This document shows, one piece after another, positions 42,270-52,955 of a stretch of DNA of 64,000 bases (position 1 is its first letter; every line of letters starts with the position of its first letter). The notes under the pieces are model-generated. The model did no database searches. It was not told where the DNA came from and worked only from the letters and a program-made list of their open reading frames with translations. Both the position numbers and the translations under genes were made by a program. Origin of the DNA: Spirometra erinaceieuropaei (taxonomy: Eukaryota; Platyhelminthes; Cestoda; Diphyllobothriidea; Diphyllobothriidae); the NCBI GenBank assembly GCA_902702965.1, contig CACRXP010000093.1, forward strand, positions 179,543 through 243,542, given 5' to 3'.

Positions 42270-43470
42270 TTTAGATGCTGTCGCTCTTGTGGTCCACTCT
42301 ACTCTAAAAGCATTAGACAAGGGTTGCCGAGAGTATTCGTGCGCTTTTCTTGATTACTCCTCCGCCTTCAATACCGTCCCGCGCCCTCTTCTCCTTACCA
42401 AAACCTCTGCATGCGGCTCTCCAGGCTGGGTCGTTTCTTGGCTGAGTGATTATTTTACCTTCCGCACCCAATTTGTCCAATCTGGCAAACGGAAATCTTC
42501 GACCCTCCCCAATGACTGCGGTGTTCTTCAAGGTTCCATTCTATCCCCTCACCTTTTCTCCCTCCACACTGACGATCTAAGGTCCCCTAATGTCTGTCTT
42601 CTGGTTAAGTATGCCGACGATGTGGTTGAAGGACACCCTTTCAAAAGTCAGACACACCTCCGGTCTCTAAAGGATGGCCTAAACCATGTCTCCTAATCAA
42701 CAACCAAAAGCCGTTCAGTGTATTTTCCGACTGAGGCCCTCTCCTAATCCTGATTCCTCTGACATTCTTCCTAACGAAGTATCCTCTTTCAGGTACCTCG
42801 GCGTTACTTTGTCCTCAAATCTTTCATTTTACCTCCATATTGAGTCCCTATTTATTAAAGTTCGTAAACTCCTTTACAACATACGTCGTTTACTTTCCTA
42901 CCACACACCTCAAACTTTAGTCTGGCGATTCATTGATGCCTGCATTCTTCCTCTTATCCTATACTGTTCTCCTGTCATTTTTCCTGCTTTGCTAAAAAAG
43001 GATCTTTTAATTTTGAAACGAGTCCTCCGCATGCTCTCTCCTGCTGCTGGTGTCTCTTATCTTTATTTAGTTCCCACTATCTTACAACGACACTTCAATG
43101 CGGTCAAGCAATTTGCTGGTCGAATTCTAGATGACGTTGCCCATCCCTTACATTCCGATCTTATGTCTGCGAAGTCATCCCGCCCGATGCGCCGCAGCTT
43201 CCGATTTATATCCTGTCGCACATCGGCTTATCGAGCTTCTGTATTGCCATTCCTAGCGTGCTATCTTACGTGCGAAGAGACAGAAATACGGAAGCTAAGA
43301 CTTGAACTATCCCCATAATAATCGTTTCCTTGTATTAAACTTTGACTCTTGAATAATCTATTAACTTATTTACTACCCACAGTGAATGGAGCCAATTTTT
43401 TGCTGAAAAATTTGAACATACGATTTCAAAATAAAGCGAATTCCTCTCTCTCCCCCTCTCTCTCTCTCAA
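42270..43470 (+). mobile_element. LINE E 3' fragment inserted in LINE B RT
   Basis: A different LINE family, 5'-truncated. 42289-42696 codes for EYSCAFLDYSSAFNTVPRPL (catalytic Asp strand), GVLQGSILSPHLFSLHTDDL and LLVKYADDVVEG (ADD). 42686-43318 codes for VSSFRYLGVTLSSNLSFYLH, KVRKLLYNIRRLLSYHTPQT and a C-terminal thumb region. It ends with about 150 bases and a (CT)n-rich run at about 43442-43468. Two frames that overlap by 11 bases show one lesion. LINE B sequence resumes at about 43471. Confidence 0.8.
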
Positions 43471-44267
43471 ATGTGTATATTCCTTTAATAAATCTACGAG
43501 TCTTCATTGCCTGCAGAAAATGCATGCGGACTTGCTTGCTCTCTCAGCTTAAAGCTCAAAATGGCTAATGGAATTCTCTCCCTCTAAATGTCGCTATATG
43601 TGTTTTGGACCTGATAGGCTACCCCAACCAGTGGTTTTTCAAGGCACATCTATGACTGAATGTACCACCATCAAGGATATAGGTTTAAGCTACACTAGTA
43701 AGCTTGATCTCTCGCCACACGCTGACAGAATTGCAGCCAAAGCTGCCCAGATTTGTAGCTTTATTGCTTACAATTTATATCTTCCTGATATTAAATTAAA
43801 GCTCTATCGTATGTTTGTACTGCCCATTCTCGATTATTGCTGCCCACTCTTTGGTTTGATGAATGAGGCTAGTCGTTCAAAATGAAAATGTTCAAAGACG
43901 TTTTACTAGAAAACTTTTAGGCATAGAACATCCCAATATCTCCTACTCAGATAGATGCCAGCTAATTAACCTATATTTTTTATGGGTTCGAAGACTGGAA
44001 GCAGGCTTCTGTCTCCTCTTTCGCATTAATAATAGTTCAAATCTTCCTCGAATTTCAGCACTCATTCCTAGTAGTCGCCCATACAATCTTCGTAATACTT
44101 CCTTTATTATGCCTCCTCCAGCTCCCTCCACATTTAAGCGTTCTCATTTTTTCGCTTCCAGATCTACTTTCGTCTGGAATAACCTTCCAATAAATATTAG
44201 ATCTTCAGATAATTTACACACCTTTAAGGGAATGCTACGCCTGTATCTGAATACTGACTCGATTTAA
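43471..44267 (+). pseudogene. LINE B reverse transcriptase, part 2 and C-terminus
   Basis: Starts SFNKSTSLHCLQKMHADLLA, then LMEFSPSKCRYMCFGPDRL, TTIKDIGLSYTSKLDLSPHA, YRMFVLPILDYCCPLFG (to 43885) and, in the next frame, VQRRFTRKLLGIEHPNISYS, WVRRLEAGFCLLFRINN, RPYNLRNTSFIMPPPAPSTF and FVWNNLPINIRSSDNLHTFK to a stop at 44267. This is the usual C-terminal region of CR1-like RT. Two frame breaks are present. Confidence 0.82.
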
Positions 44268-45400
44268 CTTTTATTTTCCTCATCCTTACCGGACAACTTT
44301 CTCAATGACACCCAGAAAAGACCGCCGGGAATTTAGGACGCCGCCATTAACTGTCCCTATCGGCTCAAATTTCCATCCTTTGTCAGCCGTATCGCTTCCT
44401 AAGATCCCTCACGGGAAATGTTGATTTCTCCAATTTTTCAGTTCATGCATCGTGCCCTCACTGAAAGCGCTCCATCGACGCTCTTGGTAAAGTCTTCTGT
44501 AGTCGCCATATACTAGTAGTCTGGTCGCATCCCCTTGCCCTCTCATCGGACGGACTCGGCTGAATGTAACCGATCGCATCTGGGTCCCTATCGTCTCGAG
44601 ACTGGTTTTCACTTCGCCACTTTGACATGAATGCCCTCATCCGGCTTACGAATTCTGCCTGGATGATACCCGAGTCGAACCTTTTACTCAAGGCCACATA
44701 AAGGCCAGTCCGGCCTGAACGCCTACTTACCCCTTCATGAAATCCGTTATAAAATGCCATATACAGTGACGATGTTCGCTGTTCTTGATGTCATCGCCTG
44801 CATTCTGACCTCATGCGGTTTGTCGACGCCCACGGCGCAACCCTCAGTATTCGCCGTCTACTAGTAGTCTGGTCGTACCTCCCTTCCCCACTACTCGGCT
44901 GGGCTCGAAGCGTACTGTGGCCGATCGCGTCTGGGTTCCTCTCCTCTGGCCTCTTTGACGTGAACAGTCTCATCCGGCGTATCAATCCTGCCCTGACGAT
45001 GTCAGTTCTGAATCCCGTATACAATACCACATGCATGTCAGTCCTGCCTGACCTACATACTTACCCCTCAAGGCTGACGTTTATTTCTGCCCTGTCGATG
45101 TCCGATTATAATCCGTTATATACCGCCACATGCAGGTCAGCCCTGCCCATATTTTTCTGTTATTATTTTTTTGCGAGGGGTGTTTTCTCCCGTAAATTCC
45201 ATCCAATCTTTTTACTTTTTAAGTAGAGTTTTTTTACCGCTCGCTAATCATTTTTCTTAACGGACTACAAATTCAGAAACAATGAAGTGGATTTTGTACA
45301 GATTCTGCCTACCTTGTCTACAATTCGCATGTAAATCTATTTTTTACTTGCTTTGATGGGACCCCTACGGGTCTTTAATAAGAATTATTATTAACAAAAT
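44268..45400 (+). repeat. LINE B 3' region with two tandem modules
   Basis: Two related modules of about 330-370 bp (about 44440-44765 and 44766-45140) share TACTAGTAGTCTGGTCG, GATCGCRTCTGGGT, CATCCGGCKTA, CAGTCC and ATGCCATA/ACCACATGC words. A conserved tail follows (TTTACCGCTCGCTAATCATT, GGTCTTTAATAAGAATTATT). No coding sequence is seen. Confidence 0.65.
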
Positions 45401-45407
45401 TATTACA

Positions 45408-45525
45408 GAATTACGCTGCACGATGCTTAATTTTACAACCCTACTTAATTAATCTTTTCGAAACGACAACGCATTTCGGAATTTCGGTTAACATTTCATG
45501 ATTTAACCGACCAACTGTTATCCTG
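45408..45525. repeat. Foldback element fragment, copy 5
   Basis: Outer part of one arm: ACGCTGCACGATGCTTAATT, CTACTTAATTAATCTTTTCG, ACGCATTTCGGAATTTCGG and ACATTTCATGATTTAACCG. It matches the outer ends of copies 2 and 3 and follows directly after the LINE B tail. Confidence 0.75.
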
Positions 45526-45674
45526 ATGGTAAAACTACTACTGCAGCTAGTTCGACGACTACCGTGACTTAAGCAAGAGCTGTTCCTAATGCTATGGCAT
45601 ATGTTTCACGCAGGGAAAGCAAGGAATGCGAGTGGACCTGCCCCTACTGAAGTCCATACAACCACACTCCCCCC
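45526..45674. other. Short unassigned interval
   Basis: Between the foldback fragment and the next LINE B tail; nothing recognised. Confidence 0.4.
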
Positions 45675-46290
45675 CATAGCGACAATTTTCGCGGTTTTTG
45701 ATGTCATCTCCCGCATTCCGACCTCATGCGGTCTGTCAACGCTCACGGCGGAACCCTCAGTATTCACTGTCTACTAGAAGTTCTGTCGTACCTCCCTTCC
45801 TCACTGCTCGGCTGAGCTGGAAGCGTGCTGTGGCCTATCGCATCTCGGTTCCTCTCGTCTGGTCTCTTTGACGCGGTGTACCAATCCGGCCCAGACGATC
45901 TCAATTGTGAATCCCGTATACAATGCCATATGCAAGCCAGTTCTGTCTGACCCACATTCGTACCCATCAAGGCTGACATTTATTGCTACCCTGACGATGA
46001 TCGACAACATTCCGTTATATACCGCCACCTACAGGCCAGTCCTGCTCGCTTTTTTCTGTCATTATTTTTATTTTCTCCTGTAAAATTAATCCAATCATTT
46101 TTAACTTTTTGTAAGGAGTTTTTTTCACCCCTCAATCATCATGTTTTTCAATGGACTTCTAATTCAGAAACTATGAATTGCATTTTGTAAAGATTCGGTC
46201 TACCTCGTCTAAAACTCGCATGCACATTTATTTTAACTTGCTTTGATGGGACCCCGACGGGTCTTTAATAAAAATTATCTATCTATCTAC
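45675..46290 (+). repeat. LINE B 3' tail, second plus-strand copy
   Basis: It contains one 3' module (TTGATGTCATCTCCCGCATT, TCTACTAGAAGTTCTGTCG) and the conserved tail ending CCCCGACGGGTCTTTAATAA. It is 5'-truncated within the 3' region. Confidence 0.8.
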
Positions 46291-46439
46291 AAGGACGGAA
46301 ATCATAATTGGTATCTGGAGGACACCTTACCCGATACGGCTACTATATAGACTATTGCATCTTATTCTACCGTGCGTGGTTGTTTTACCTTCACCAGTAG
46401 AATAAGTAAATTCGCTATATTTACTACTTTCTATACTAA

Positions 46440-47785
46440 ACCTACATGTACTACTAATTCTGGGATAACGTCTGGGTCTTCAAAATCGTCTGCCATGGTT
46501 AACACCAATGATTTCGCTACTACTACAACCACTACTATCAAAACCATTACTACTAATGCTTCGACTATTGCTACTACAACGACTACTACTACCTATACTA
46601 CTATCAGCATGATTACTACGAGTACTACTGCACTAACGGGCAGCACAACAATTATCGTTACCACCACCTCCAATAATCTAATGACTACTGCGGCATATAG
46701 TTATACTACAACTGCAAGTACCACTCAGCGTTACATTCATAACTCCCGGATTGAAGTCAATCGGTGCGCGTACCACTCCCAACAGTAGTAAGGCGGTAAG
46801 AAATTTCGGTATCGCTGGCAGCACTACGACTATTTGATCGGTAGGAAGTGAAAGGTTTACGCAGCGGATACTACCTGTAGGGCTGTTATTGCTAAATGGG
46901 TTTGCAATTAGCACTACCGGTAGTATCAGTACCACTGTTGGTTAAAAGCAATTCTGCGGCTGTTGACAAGGCTTCTAAAAACATTAAGGTTAGGAAATCA
47001 GAAACCACTTCATAGACGAAAACTACAACTATTACTAATGTTGCCGCCGTCAATAATGTCAATACTACGATGTTTATTAAAGGATGTGGTAGCAATATTA
47101 AAAGTCGCACAGCTGGAACTACTTCTGCTCAACCCTTCTTCAGCCACAACTACTGCAACCCAGTAAATTACAACTGCTGCTGCCGGTACAACCACTAAAA
47201 TCCCTGATGGTGTTACTTCTACCGACAGAACTTCTACTTTAATTGCTAATACCGCTGCTCCTAGTACTATTAGTAATGCGACTGATATGACTACTAGTTC
47301 CGCAACTACAACGGAAATACCGCATATTTAAATACTAACTTGACGACATTCAACAGTATGCAAACTATCCTAAATTCTACTGTTCTGGCATATAGCGCAA
47401 TAGCAGTAACTACCGGTACTAGTACGTCAGCAACTAGCAGAACAACCTCGATAAGTCTGCTGAAATAAGACTGGCTACTCTGGCCACTGCCGGTGCCGGA
47501 CAAATTGCCACTGCAGTCATTAGATCGAATACATCCAGTAAATGCAAACCCGGTACTGCTGCTATGGGTAAATGTCAGCGGTGATTCTGCTACCATAGGG
47601 AACTTTTAGTAACACTACTACCACCACTAGTACTAATACCGCTACTTCCACTACTGGTGCTACTACTACTACTACTACAGTTAGTGCTGCTACCCCTACT
47701 ACTAATTACACTACCACCAATGCCACTACCACTACTAATGATAATACAACGACTGTAGATACCACCACTACCACCGCCACTACTG

Positions 47786-47843
<58 letters not shown>

Positions 47844-47960
47844 GAATACTACTACTGGCACGACCACTACCACTTTACTAACTTTTATGGTATAGGTAAC
47901 ACTGACTTAAACAATACTAGTACCAGTAAAGTCAATGGCTGTGCAACTGTTACTAATGAG
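46440..47960. repeat. Degenerate ACT-triplet domain with a pure (ACT)19 core
   Basis: About 1.5 kb is dominated by ACT, ACC, AAT and GCT triplets, with an uninterrupted 57-base (ACT)n run at 47787-47843 and shorter runs at about 47655-47680. A Thr-rich open frame at 46372-46788 is a by-product of the triplets. Units become more degenerate away from the core, with the mixture reversing to AGTAGT-type words around 46760-47000. Confidence 0.85.
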
Positions 47961-48194
47961 CTAAATACGGACAACAGAGGGTGACTAACAATACAGTAAA
48001 TAGATACCTAATGCAACAGCCACCTCTTCAACGAATAATACTAATAGAAATTGCGGTGAGTGATTGTATCACCACTGGCACAAGCAATGCCTCGAAAGAC
48101 ACGACGGACGGGCTCTCAACGGTAAAGACAGCAGACGAAAAAAATTTAAGAAACGTGCCTACTTAAACCAGTATGCGTTTATTCTTATTTTCGA

Positions 48195-48225
48195 AACACT
48201 CCGATTCGCCGTGAATCGGAGTGTT
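48195..48225. repeat. Perfect hairpin, 13-bp stem and 5-base loop
   Basis: AACACTCCGATTC, loop GCCGT, GAATCGGAGTGTT. It lies just 3' of the triplet domain in otherwise unassigned sequence. Confidence 0.8.
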
Positions 48226-48699
48226 GTGACACTGGTGTGATATTCAGCTGTCTTCGAACTTCATGTCAGTGTCAGTAAATATGAACCACCAATAAATTTT
48301 TCATGAACTAATTTTGCTACAATGTGTACATTAACGTCCTAGCAGTAACAGGACGGCGGCGGGTGGATAGAATTGTCATGCATAGCAATGCCCTGGCCCA
48401 GTTTCTTCCTAAAGGCTTTTACAGATATGAACATAACGTTTTCTCCATTAAAAAAACTTCCACAGTTTTAGATGCTGAACTTACCGAATCAGTCTTCTGT
48501 AGTAATGGAAATCATGGTCTCTGACCCTTCTACCCGGTCTCATCTTTGAGGAAATGGTGCCGACCCTGAAACCCGCAATGCTACAAATAATTTTCCTCAT
48601 ATGACAGCCGACAGTTGGTCCCCATTGCACCGTGTTTGGTGCTGCCCAAATTCTATGAAACGGAATAGGGGCTGAAAACATCCGATGAAGTGATTACCG
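48226..48699. other. Interval without recognisable genes
   Basis: Open frame at 48324-48524 has no recognised similarity. Confidence 0.35.
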
Positions 48700-48875
48700 T
48701 TCCCCTTCAGGACTGACGTCATTTCCTGAGCTGCAGTTTTTTCCCGAGCACTGCCACCTATATTTATTTCTTAAGCAGTTCTTTTTCACTGCTAGTTCGA
48801 GCCATACTGTGTTTTTTGGTAATGCCTGTAACTGGCATTAAATACAGTTAATATTGTTAGTCTTATTATTAAATC
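48700..48875 (+). repeat. LINE tail related to LINE B
   Basis: Reads TTCTTTTTCACTGCTAGTTC, GTAATGCCTGTAACTGGCAT, TTAAATACAG and ends TTAGTCTTATTATTAAATC. Arrangement (Ct-rich, then GGCATTAAATA, then ATT repeats) mirrors LINE B tails but the sequence differs. Confidence 0.4.
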
Positions 48876-49087
48876 CGCAAAAAAAACATGCCGAGCGCCA
48901 GTTACTGCGAGGGAAAACTTCCGTTTGCCCAGCCTAGTTCTAGTCACACATAATATGAATGGATTGCCCACAGATTCGTCGGAGTAGCTAATTTAGAAAC
49001 CCCCCCCCAGGTAGGGGACAGCAGTTCTAACCGCGCTTGATGTAGAATGTCTGTAGCAGGTCGCCCATACAAAACAATTACAACCAA

Positions 49088-49645
49088 TTGCTAGACCATC
49101 TCATGAACGCCAACCACATTCCCTCCTCCCAACATGCATTTTTACCCAAAACGTCATGTCAGTCCTGCCACCTTACTTTTTTGGAATTCGTTTCCAGCAA
49201 TAGAGATGATGGAAACACAGTAGCTTCAATATACTTCGATCTAAAAAAGGCCTTTGACAAAGTCCCCCATAAAAGACTACTAATAAAACTAAAAAGTCAT
49301 GGAATTCGGCCACCCCTTCTCGATTTTCTTAAATCCTATCTTCAAAACCGATACCAGGTGGTGCAAATTCGAAACGTAGTCTCAGAACCATCCCTTATTA
49401 CCAGTGGAGTACTTCAAGGCACTATTCTAGGCCCCCTTCTATTTCTTATATATATTCACGACTTATCGTCCATATCTGTCTCAGCTAAGACGTTTTTATA
49501 TGCGGACGACCTGAAACTTGCATATGCATATAACGGGAATACAGTAGCCAATATTCATAGAACAATTGAAACTGATCTCAGAAAACTCAGCGAATGGAGT
49601 AGTTACTGGCAGAGCCCTTTTCACCTGAAAAATGCCATCTCGTGA
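49088..49645 (+). pseudogene. LINE D RT fragment, largely intact frame
   Basis: A 185-residue frame with ASIYFDLKKAFDKVPHKRLL (catalytic Asp), SHGIRPPLLDFLKSYLQNRY, GVLQGTILGPLLFLIYIHDL and FLYADDLKLAYAY (ADD). It ends at a stop at 49643-49645. N-terminal RT and endonuclease are absent through 5' truncation. Confidence 0.85.
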
Positions 49646-49955
49646 TCTTTGGCCCACAAAAACTTCCCCCATAATATTCGAGGATAATGAAATGACGGAG
49701 GTCCAATCGATAAAAGATTAAGGTCTCAACTATACAAATATCCTTGATTTATCTCCCCACGTCCAAAAAATATCCCCGAAAGCCACTCGCCTGTGTGGAT
49801 TCATATGCAAAAATTTCACCTTAAATGCACTAAGAATACAACATTTCAAAGTGTATGTTTTTCCTCTCCTAGATTATTGTTCGATTTTCTTCGGCATAAT
49901 GCCCTCAGACGGCCGAAAGAAGCTAGAAGGCATTCAGAGACGCTTTACTTAATCT

Positions 49956-50381
49956 TTGTCCAGAAGCGATGGCACTCAGGGTTCATACTTAGAACTATAT
50001 CATAAATATGATTTTCGACTACTCTGGATCAGAAGACTTCAAAAGGGTCTAAACTTCATATTTAAGGTCACCCACGACCCAGATATTCTTAAAATGAATT
50101 TACTAACCAACCAAAACGACCCCAGAAACACCAGCAATAACGAGGATATTATAAGGATTGCCAAATTCACAAAGTCCCAACGGTCAAATTTCTACACCAT
50201 AAGATATGCAACTATCTGGAATTCTCTTCCAAGTTCTATCCGGAACAGTCGAACCCTAATCGAGTTTAAAATAAAAACTAAGAAATTCCTTTCAAATAAC
50301 AATACACATTTATTTTTGAATAAGATAGGACATTTTTCAAGTCAAATCTTTGATATAGAATTTGGTCCAAAAGGGCTCTGA
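49956..50381 (+). pseudogene. LINE D C-terminal region
   Basis: 141-residue frame: YLELYHKYDFRLLWIRRLQK, KSQRSNFYTIRYATIWNSLP, SSIRNSRTLIEFKIKTKKFL, stop at 50379-50381. Typical distal C-terminus of CR1-like LINEs. Preceding residues (49793-50005) are in another frame. Confidence 0.8.
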
Positions 50382-50408
50382 TGATGCCAGCCGCTTGAAT
50401 AATACCGG

Positions 50409-50812
50409 TGTAGAGGACGTACTGACCCTGTTGTTTTAATGTGTCCTTGCTAGGATCTTCCTGTACAGTTTAACTGATTGGAGTTCTGAACGTGTTTTGT
50501 TTTAGTGACCGCCGTCGAAGAGCGTGAGGGGGCCAGTCGAGAGATCACTTGTAAAGAGGAGGACGACGAGAACACGGAACGGGATTAATTTTCCTCTGCT
50601 AATATATCTCTTTTAATAAACTTTTTCCACCGTTGACCTATTCTATCCGTGCACGCTTGCCCTTGCAGATGATGGATTCAATTCACTCTAACCCCCAGGG
50701 TTCCCACCGAGGAGGCAGTCGTTCGGATAAGAGCACCAAGGAAGCCGGTACGGACTGTCGCCTAGAAGGAGAAGAAGACAAGACCATACCCTTGAGTGGC
50801 TCGAGTATTACA
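50409..50812 (+). repeat. Ty3/gypsy LTR, first copy
   Basis: 404 bp, beginning TGTAGAGGACG and ending CGAGTATTACA (TGTA...TACA). AATAAAC near 50617 may be its polyadenylation signal. The LTR was bounded by comparison with the 404-bp copies at 51748 and 56283. It is preceded by CCGG. At diagnostic sites it agrees with the 3' LTR at 56283 better than the copy at 51748 does. Confidence 0.9.
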
Positions 50813-51425
50813 AGGATGGCAGCGACTACGGCGAACCCAACCGCCTCCTCCTCCGCCTCGTCAACGGCTGTCCCCGACCCCATTCCAACTGCCTTTCTAC
50901 CCTTTGATGGGCGGACTGACTTCCGCAGCTTGTTACAGCGCTTCCGCTTCCACACGAACGAGGTGCCACAGGACCAATGCTCCCGATAAATTTTTAAATA
51001 TTTTGGAGACGACCAACTGGACAAGGCCCTGGACGCCGGGCTGTCAGTCTCAACGCCTTTTGACACCTTGTGTGACGAACTCCAGAGACTGTTCCGGCCT
51101 CGTTTGGGATTGAGGACGCGATCCACCGCCTGCTACACCGTCGTCGTCGGTTCAGAGAAACACCCGAGCAGTTCGCGGTGGATCTAACGCGGTTGGCCTC
51201 CGATGCTTACCCGTCCCTCTCGGCAGCCGATAAAGACCAGTTCGTTCTTTATCATTTCAAATGCGGCCTGGACTCCCATGAGATGGCGTATTCATTACGC
51301 CTGAACCCCCCGGGTGATCTTGAGAGCGCCATACAGAGAGCCAATCGGTTGTTATAGCCGAACCCCCCAGGACAAGTTTATCATCGCCCTCCTGGAGGCT
51401 CATCCTTTTCCCCTGGCTACCGACG
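50813..51425 (+). pseudogene. Gypsy gag region, first copy, broken and cut by a gap
   Basis: Starts beside the LTR (MAATTANPTASSSASSTAVP), then FDGRTDFRSLLQRFRFHTNE and a stop at CGATAA, FGDDQLDKALDAGLSVSTPF, CDELQRLF, a frame change, then FGIEDAIHRLLHRRRRFRET, QFAVDLTRLASDAYPSLSAA and DLESAIQRANRLL with a TAG. This is a capsid-type gag. It ends at the N run. The same stops and frame change occur in the second copy. Confidence 0.8.
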
Positions 51426-51464
51426 NNNNNNNNNNNNNNNNNNNNNNNNNNNNNNNNNNNNNNN
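51426..51464. other. Assembly gap (N run)
   Basis: Thirty-nine undetermined bases. Sequence before and after the gap repeats the same LINE D end, LTR and gag order. Confidence 0.98.
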
Positions 51465-52763
51465 AAACACCAGAAATAACGAGGATATTATAAGGATTGC
51501 CAAATTCACAAAGTCCCAACGGTCAAATTTCTACACCATAAGATATGCAACTATCTGGAATTCTCTTCCAAGTTCTATCCGGAACAGTCGAACCCTAATC
51601 GAGTTTAAAATAAAAACTAAGAAATTCCTTTCAAATAACAATATACATTTATTTTTGAATAAGATAGGACATTTTTCAAGTCAATTCTTTGATATATAAT
51701 TTGGTCCAAAAGGGCTCTGATGATGCTAGCCGCTTGAATAATACCGGTGTAGAGGACGTACTGACCCTGTTGTTTTAATGTGTCCTTGCTATGATCTTCC
51801 TGTACAGTTTAACTGATTGGAGTTCTGAACGTGTTTTGTTTTAGTGACCGCCGTCGAAGAGCGTGAGGGGGCCAGTCGAGAGACCGCCCGTAAAGAGGAG
51901 GACGACGAGAACACGGAACGGGATTAATTTTCCTCTGCTAATATATCTCTTTTAATAAACTTTTTCCACCATTGACCTATTCTATGCGTGCACGCTTGCC
52001 CTTGCAGATGATGGATTCAATTCACTCTAACCCCCAGGGTTCCCACCGAGGAGGCAGTCGTTCGGATAAGAGCACCAAGGAAGCCGGTACGGACTGTCGT
52101 CTAGAAGGAGAAGAAGACAAGACCATACCCTTGAGTGGCTCGAGTATTACAAGGGTGGCAGCGACTACGGCGAACCCAACCGCCTCCTCCTCCTCCTCGT
52201 CAACGGCTGTCCCCGACCCCATTCCAACTGCCTTTCTACCCTTTGATGGACGGACTGACTTCCGCAGCTTGTTACGGCGCTTCCGCTTCCACACGAACGA
52301 GGTGCCACAGGACCAATGCTCCCGATAAATTTTTAAATATTTTGGAGACGACCAACTGGACAAGGCCCTGGACGCCGGGCTGTCAGTCTCAACGCCTTTT
52401 GACACCTTGTGTGACGAACTCCAGAGACTGTTCCAGCCTCGTTTGGGATTGAGGACGCGATCCACCGCCTGCTACACCGTCGTCGTCGGTTCAGAGAAAC
52501 ACCCGAGCAGTTCGCGGTGGATCTAACGCGGTTGGCCTCCGATGCTTACCCGTCCCTCTCGGCAGCCGATAAAGACCAGTTCGTTCTGTATCATTTCAAA
52601 TGCGGCCTGGACTCCTATGAGATGGCGTATTCATTACGCCTGAACCCCCCGTGTGATCTTGAGAGCGCCATACAGAGAGCCAATCGGTTGTTATAGCCGA
52701 ACCCCCAGGACAAGTTTAACATCGCCCTCCTGGAGGCTCATCCTTTTTCCCTGGCTACCGACG
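51465..52763 (+). repeat. Duplicate of 50124-51425 across the gap
   Basis: LINE D C-terminal end, LTR and gag are repeated at roughly 98-99 percent identity with the same insertion junction. Copy one ends exactly where copy two continues into the rest of the element. Confidence 0.9.
51748..52151 (+). repeat. Ty3/gypsy LTR, second copy
   Basis: 404 bp with the same termini. Distinct at several sites: CTATGATC, GAGACCGCCCGTAAAG, CCACCATTGACC, TCTATGCGTGC, TGTCGTCTAG. Confidence 0.9.
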
Positions 52764-52955
52764 ACCTGGGCAAGGCCCCAGCTCACGCGGTTTCTCTAAG
52801 GCAGGCAACAACACGACGTTTCAGTCTCGTAAGGGCCTTGGGAATCGTCCGCCATATGCGACAGCAGCACACGTTCGGATGAAGCTGATTCCGGTACCCT
52901 ATCTGTCCCTATATGCTCTTCAAAGTCACCTAGCACATTACCTTTCTTTACTTTA
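52152..52955 (+). pseudogene. Gypsy gag region, second copy
   Basis: Same gag order as at 50813-51425 with the same stop (CCGATAAAT) and frame change near 52440. It continues beyond the gag capsid part to a basic segment around 52790-52860, where a nucleocapsid would be expected; no clear zinc knuckle was found because frames shift. Confidence 0.75.

Larger units (their letters stand above)
38224..45400 (+). mobile_element. LINE B (CR1-like), nearly complete, with two nested LINE fragments
   Basis: In order: ORF1 (38245-39190), a proline-rich link (39221-39613), endonuclease (39620-39754 and 40402-40990), linker, RT (41524-42269 and 43471-44267) and a 3' region (44268-45400) ending CGGGTCTTTAATAAGAATTA. 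A LINE A 3' fragment (39755-40400, antisense) interrupts the endonuclease and a LINE E fragment (42270-43470) interrupts the RT at its catalytic motif. Without insertions it is about 5.3 kb. Many small lesions make it inactive. Confidence 0.85.
49075..50404 (+). mobile_element. LINE D, plus copy, 5'-truncated (part 1)
   Basis: It starts inside the RT (LDHLMNANHIPSSQHAFLP) and runs through 49645, then a C-terminal region over 49650-50384 and the beginning of the 3' untranslated region to ACCGG at 50404-50408. The remainder of the 3' region is at 56687-57035, after the gypsy insertion. Sequence is close to the minus copy at 26075-28067. Confidence 0.88.

Noticed and set aside
46372..46788. Thr-rich open frame as a gene
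   Set aside because: It is a by-product of ACT/ACC triplets without start context or domain.
50683..51126. 147-residue minus-strand frames opposite gypsy LTR and gag (also at 52022-52465)
   Set aside because: Antisense shadows of the LTR/gag region; present in both copies only because the region is duplicated.
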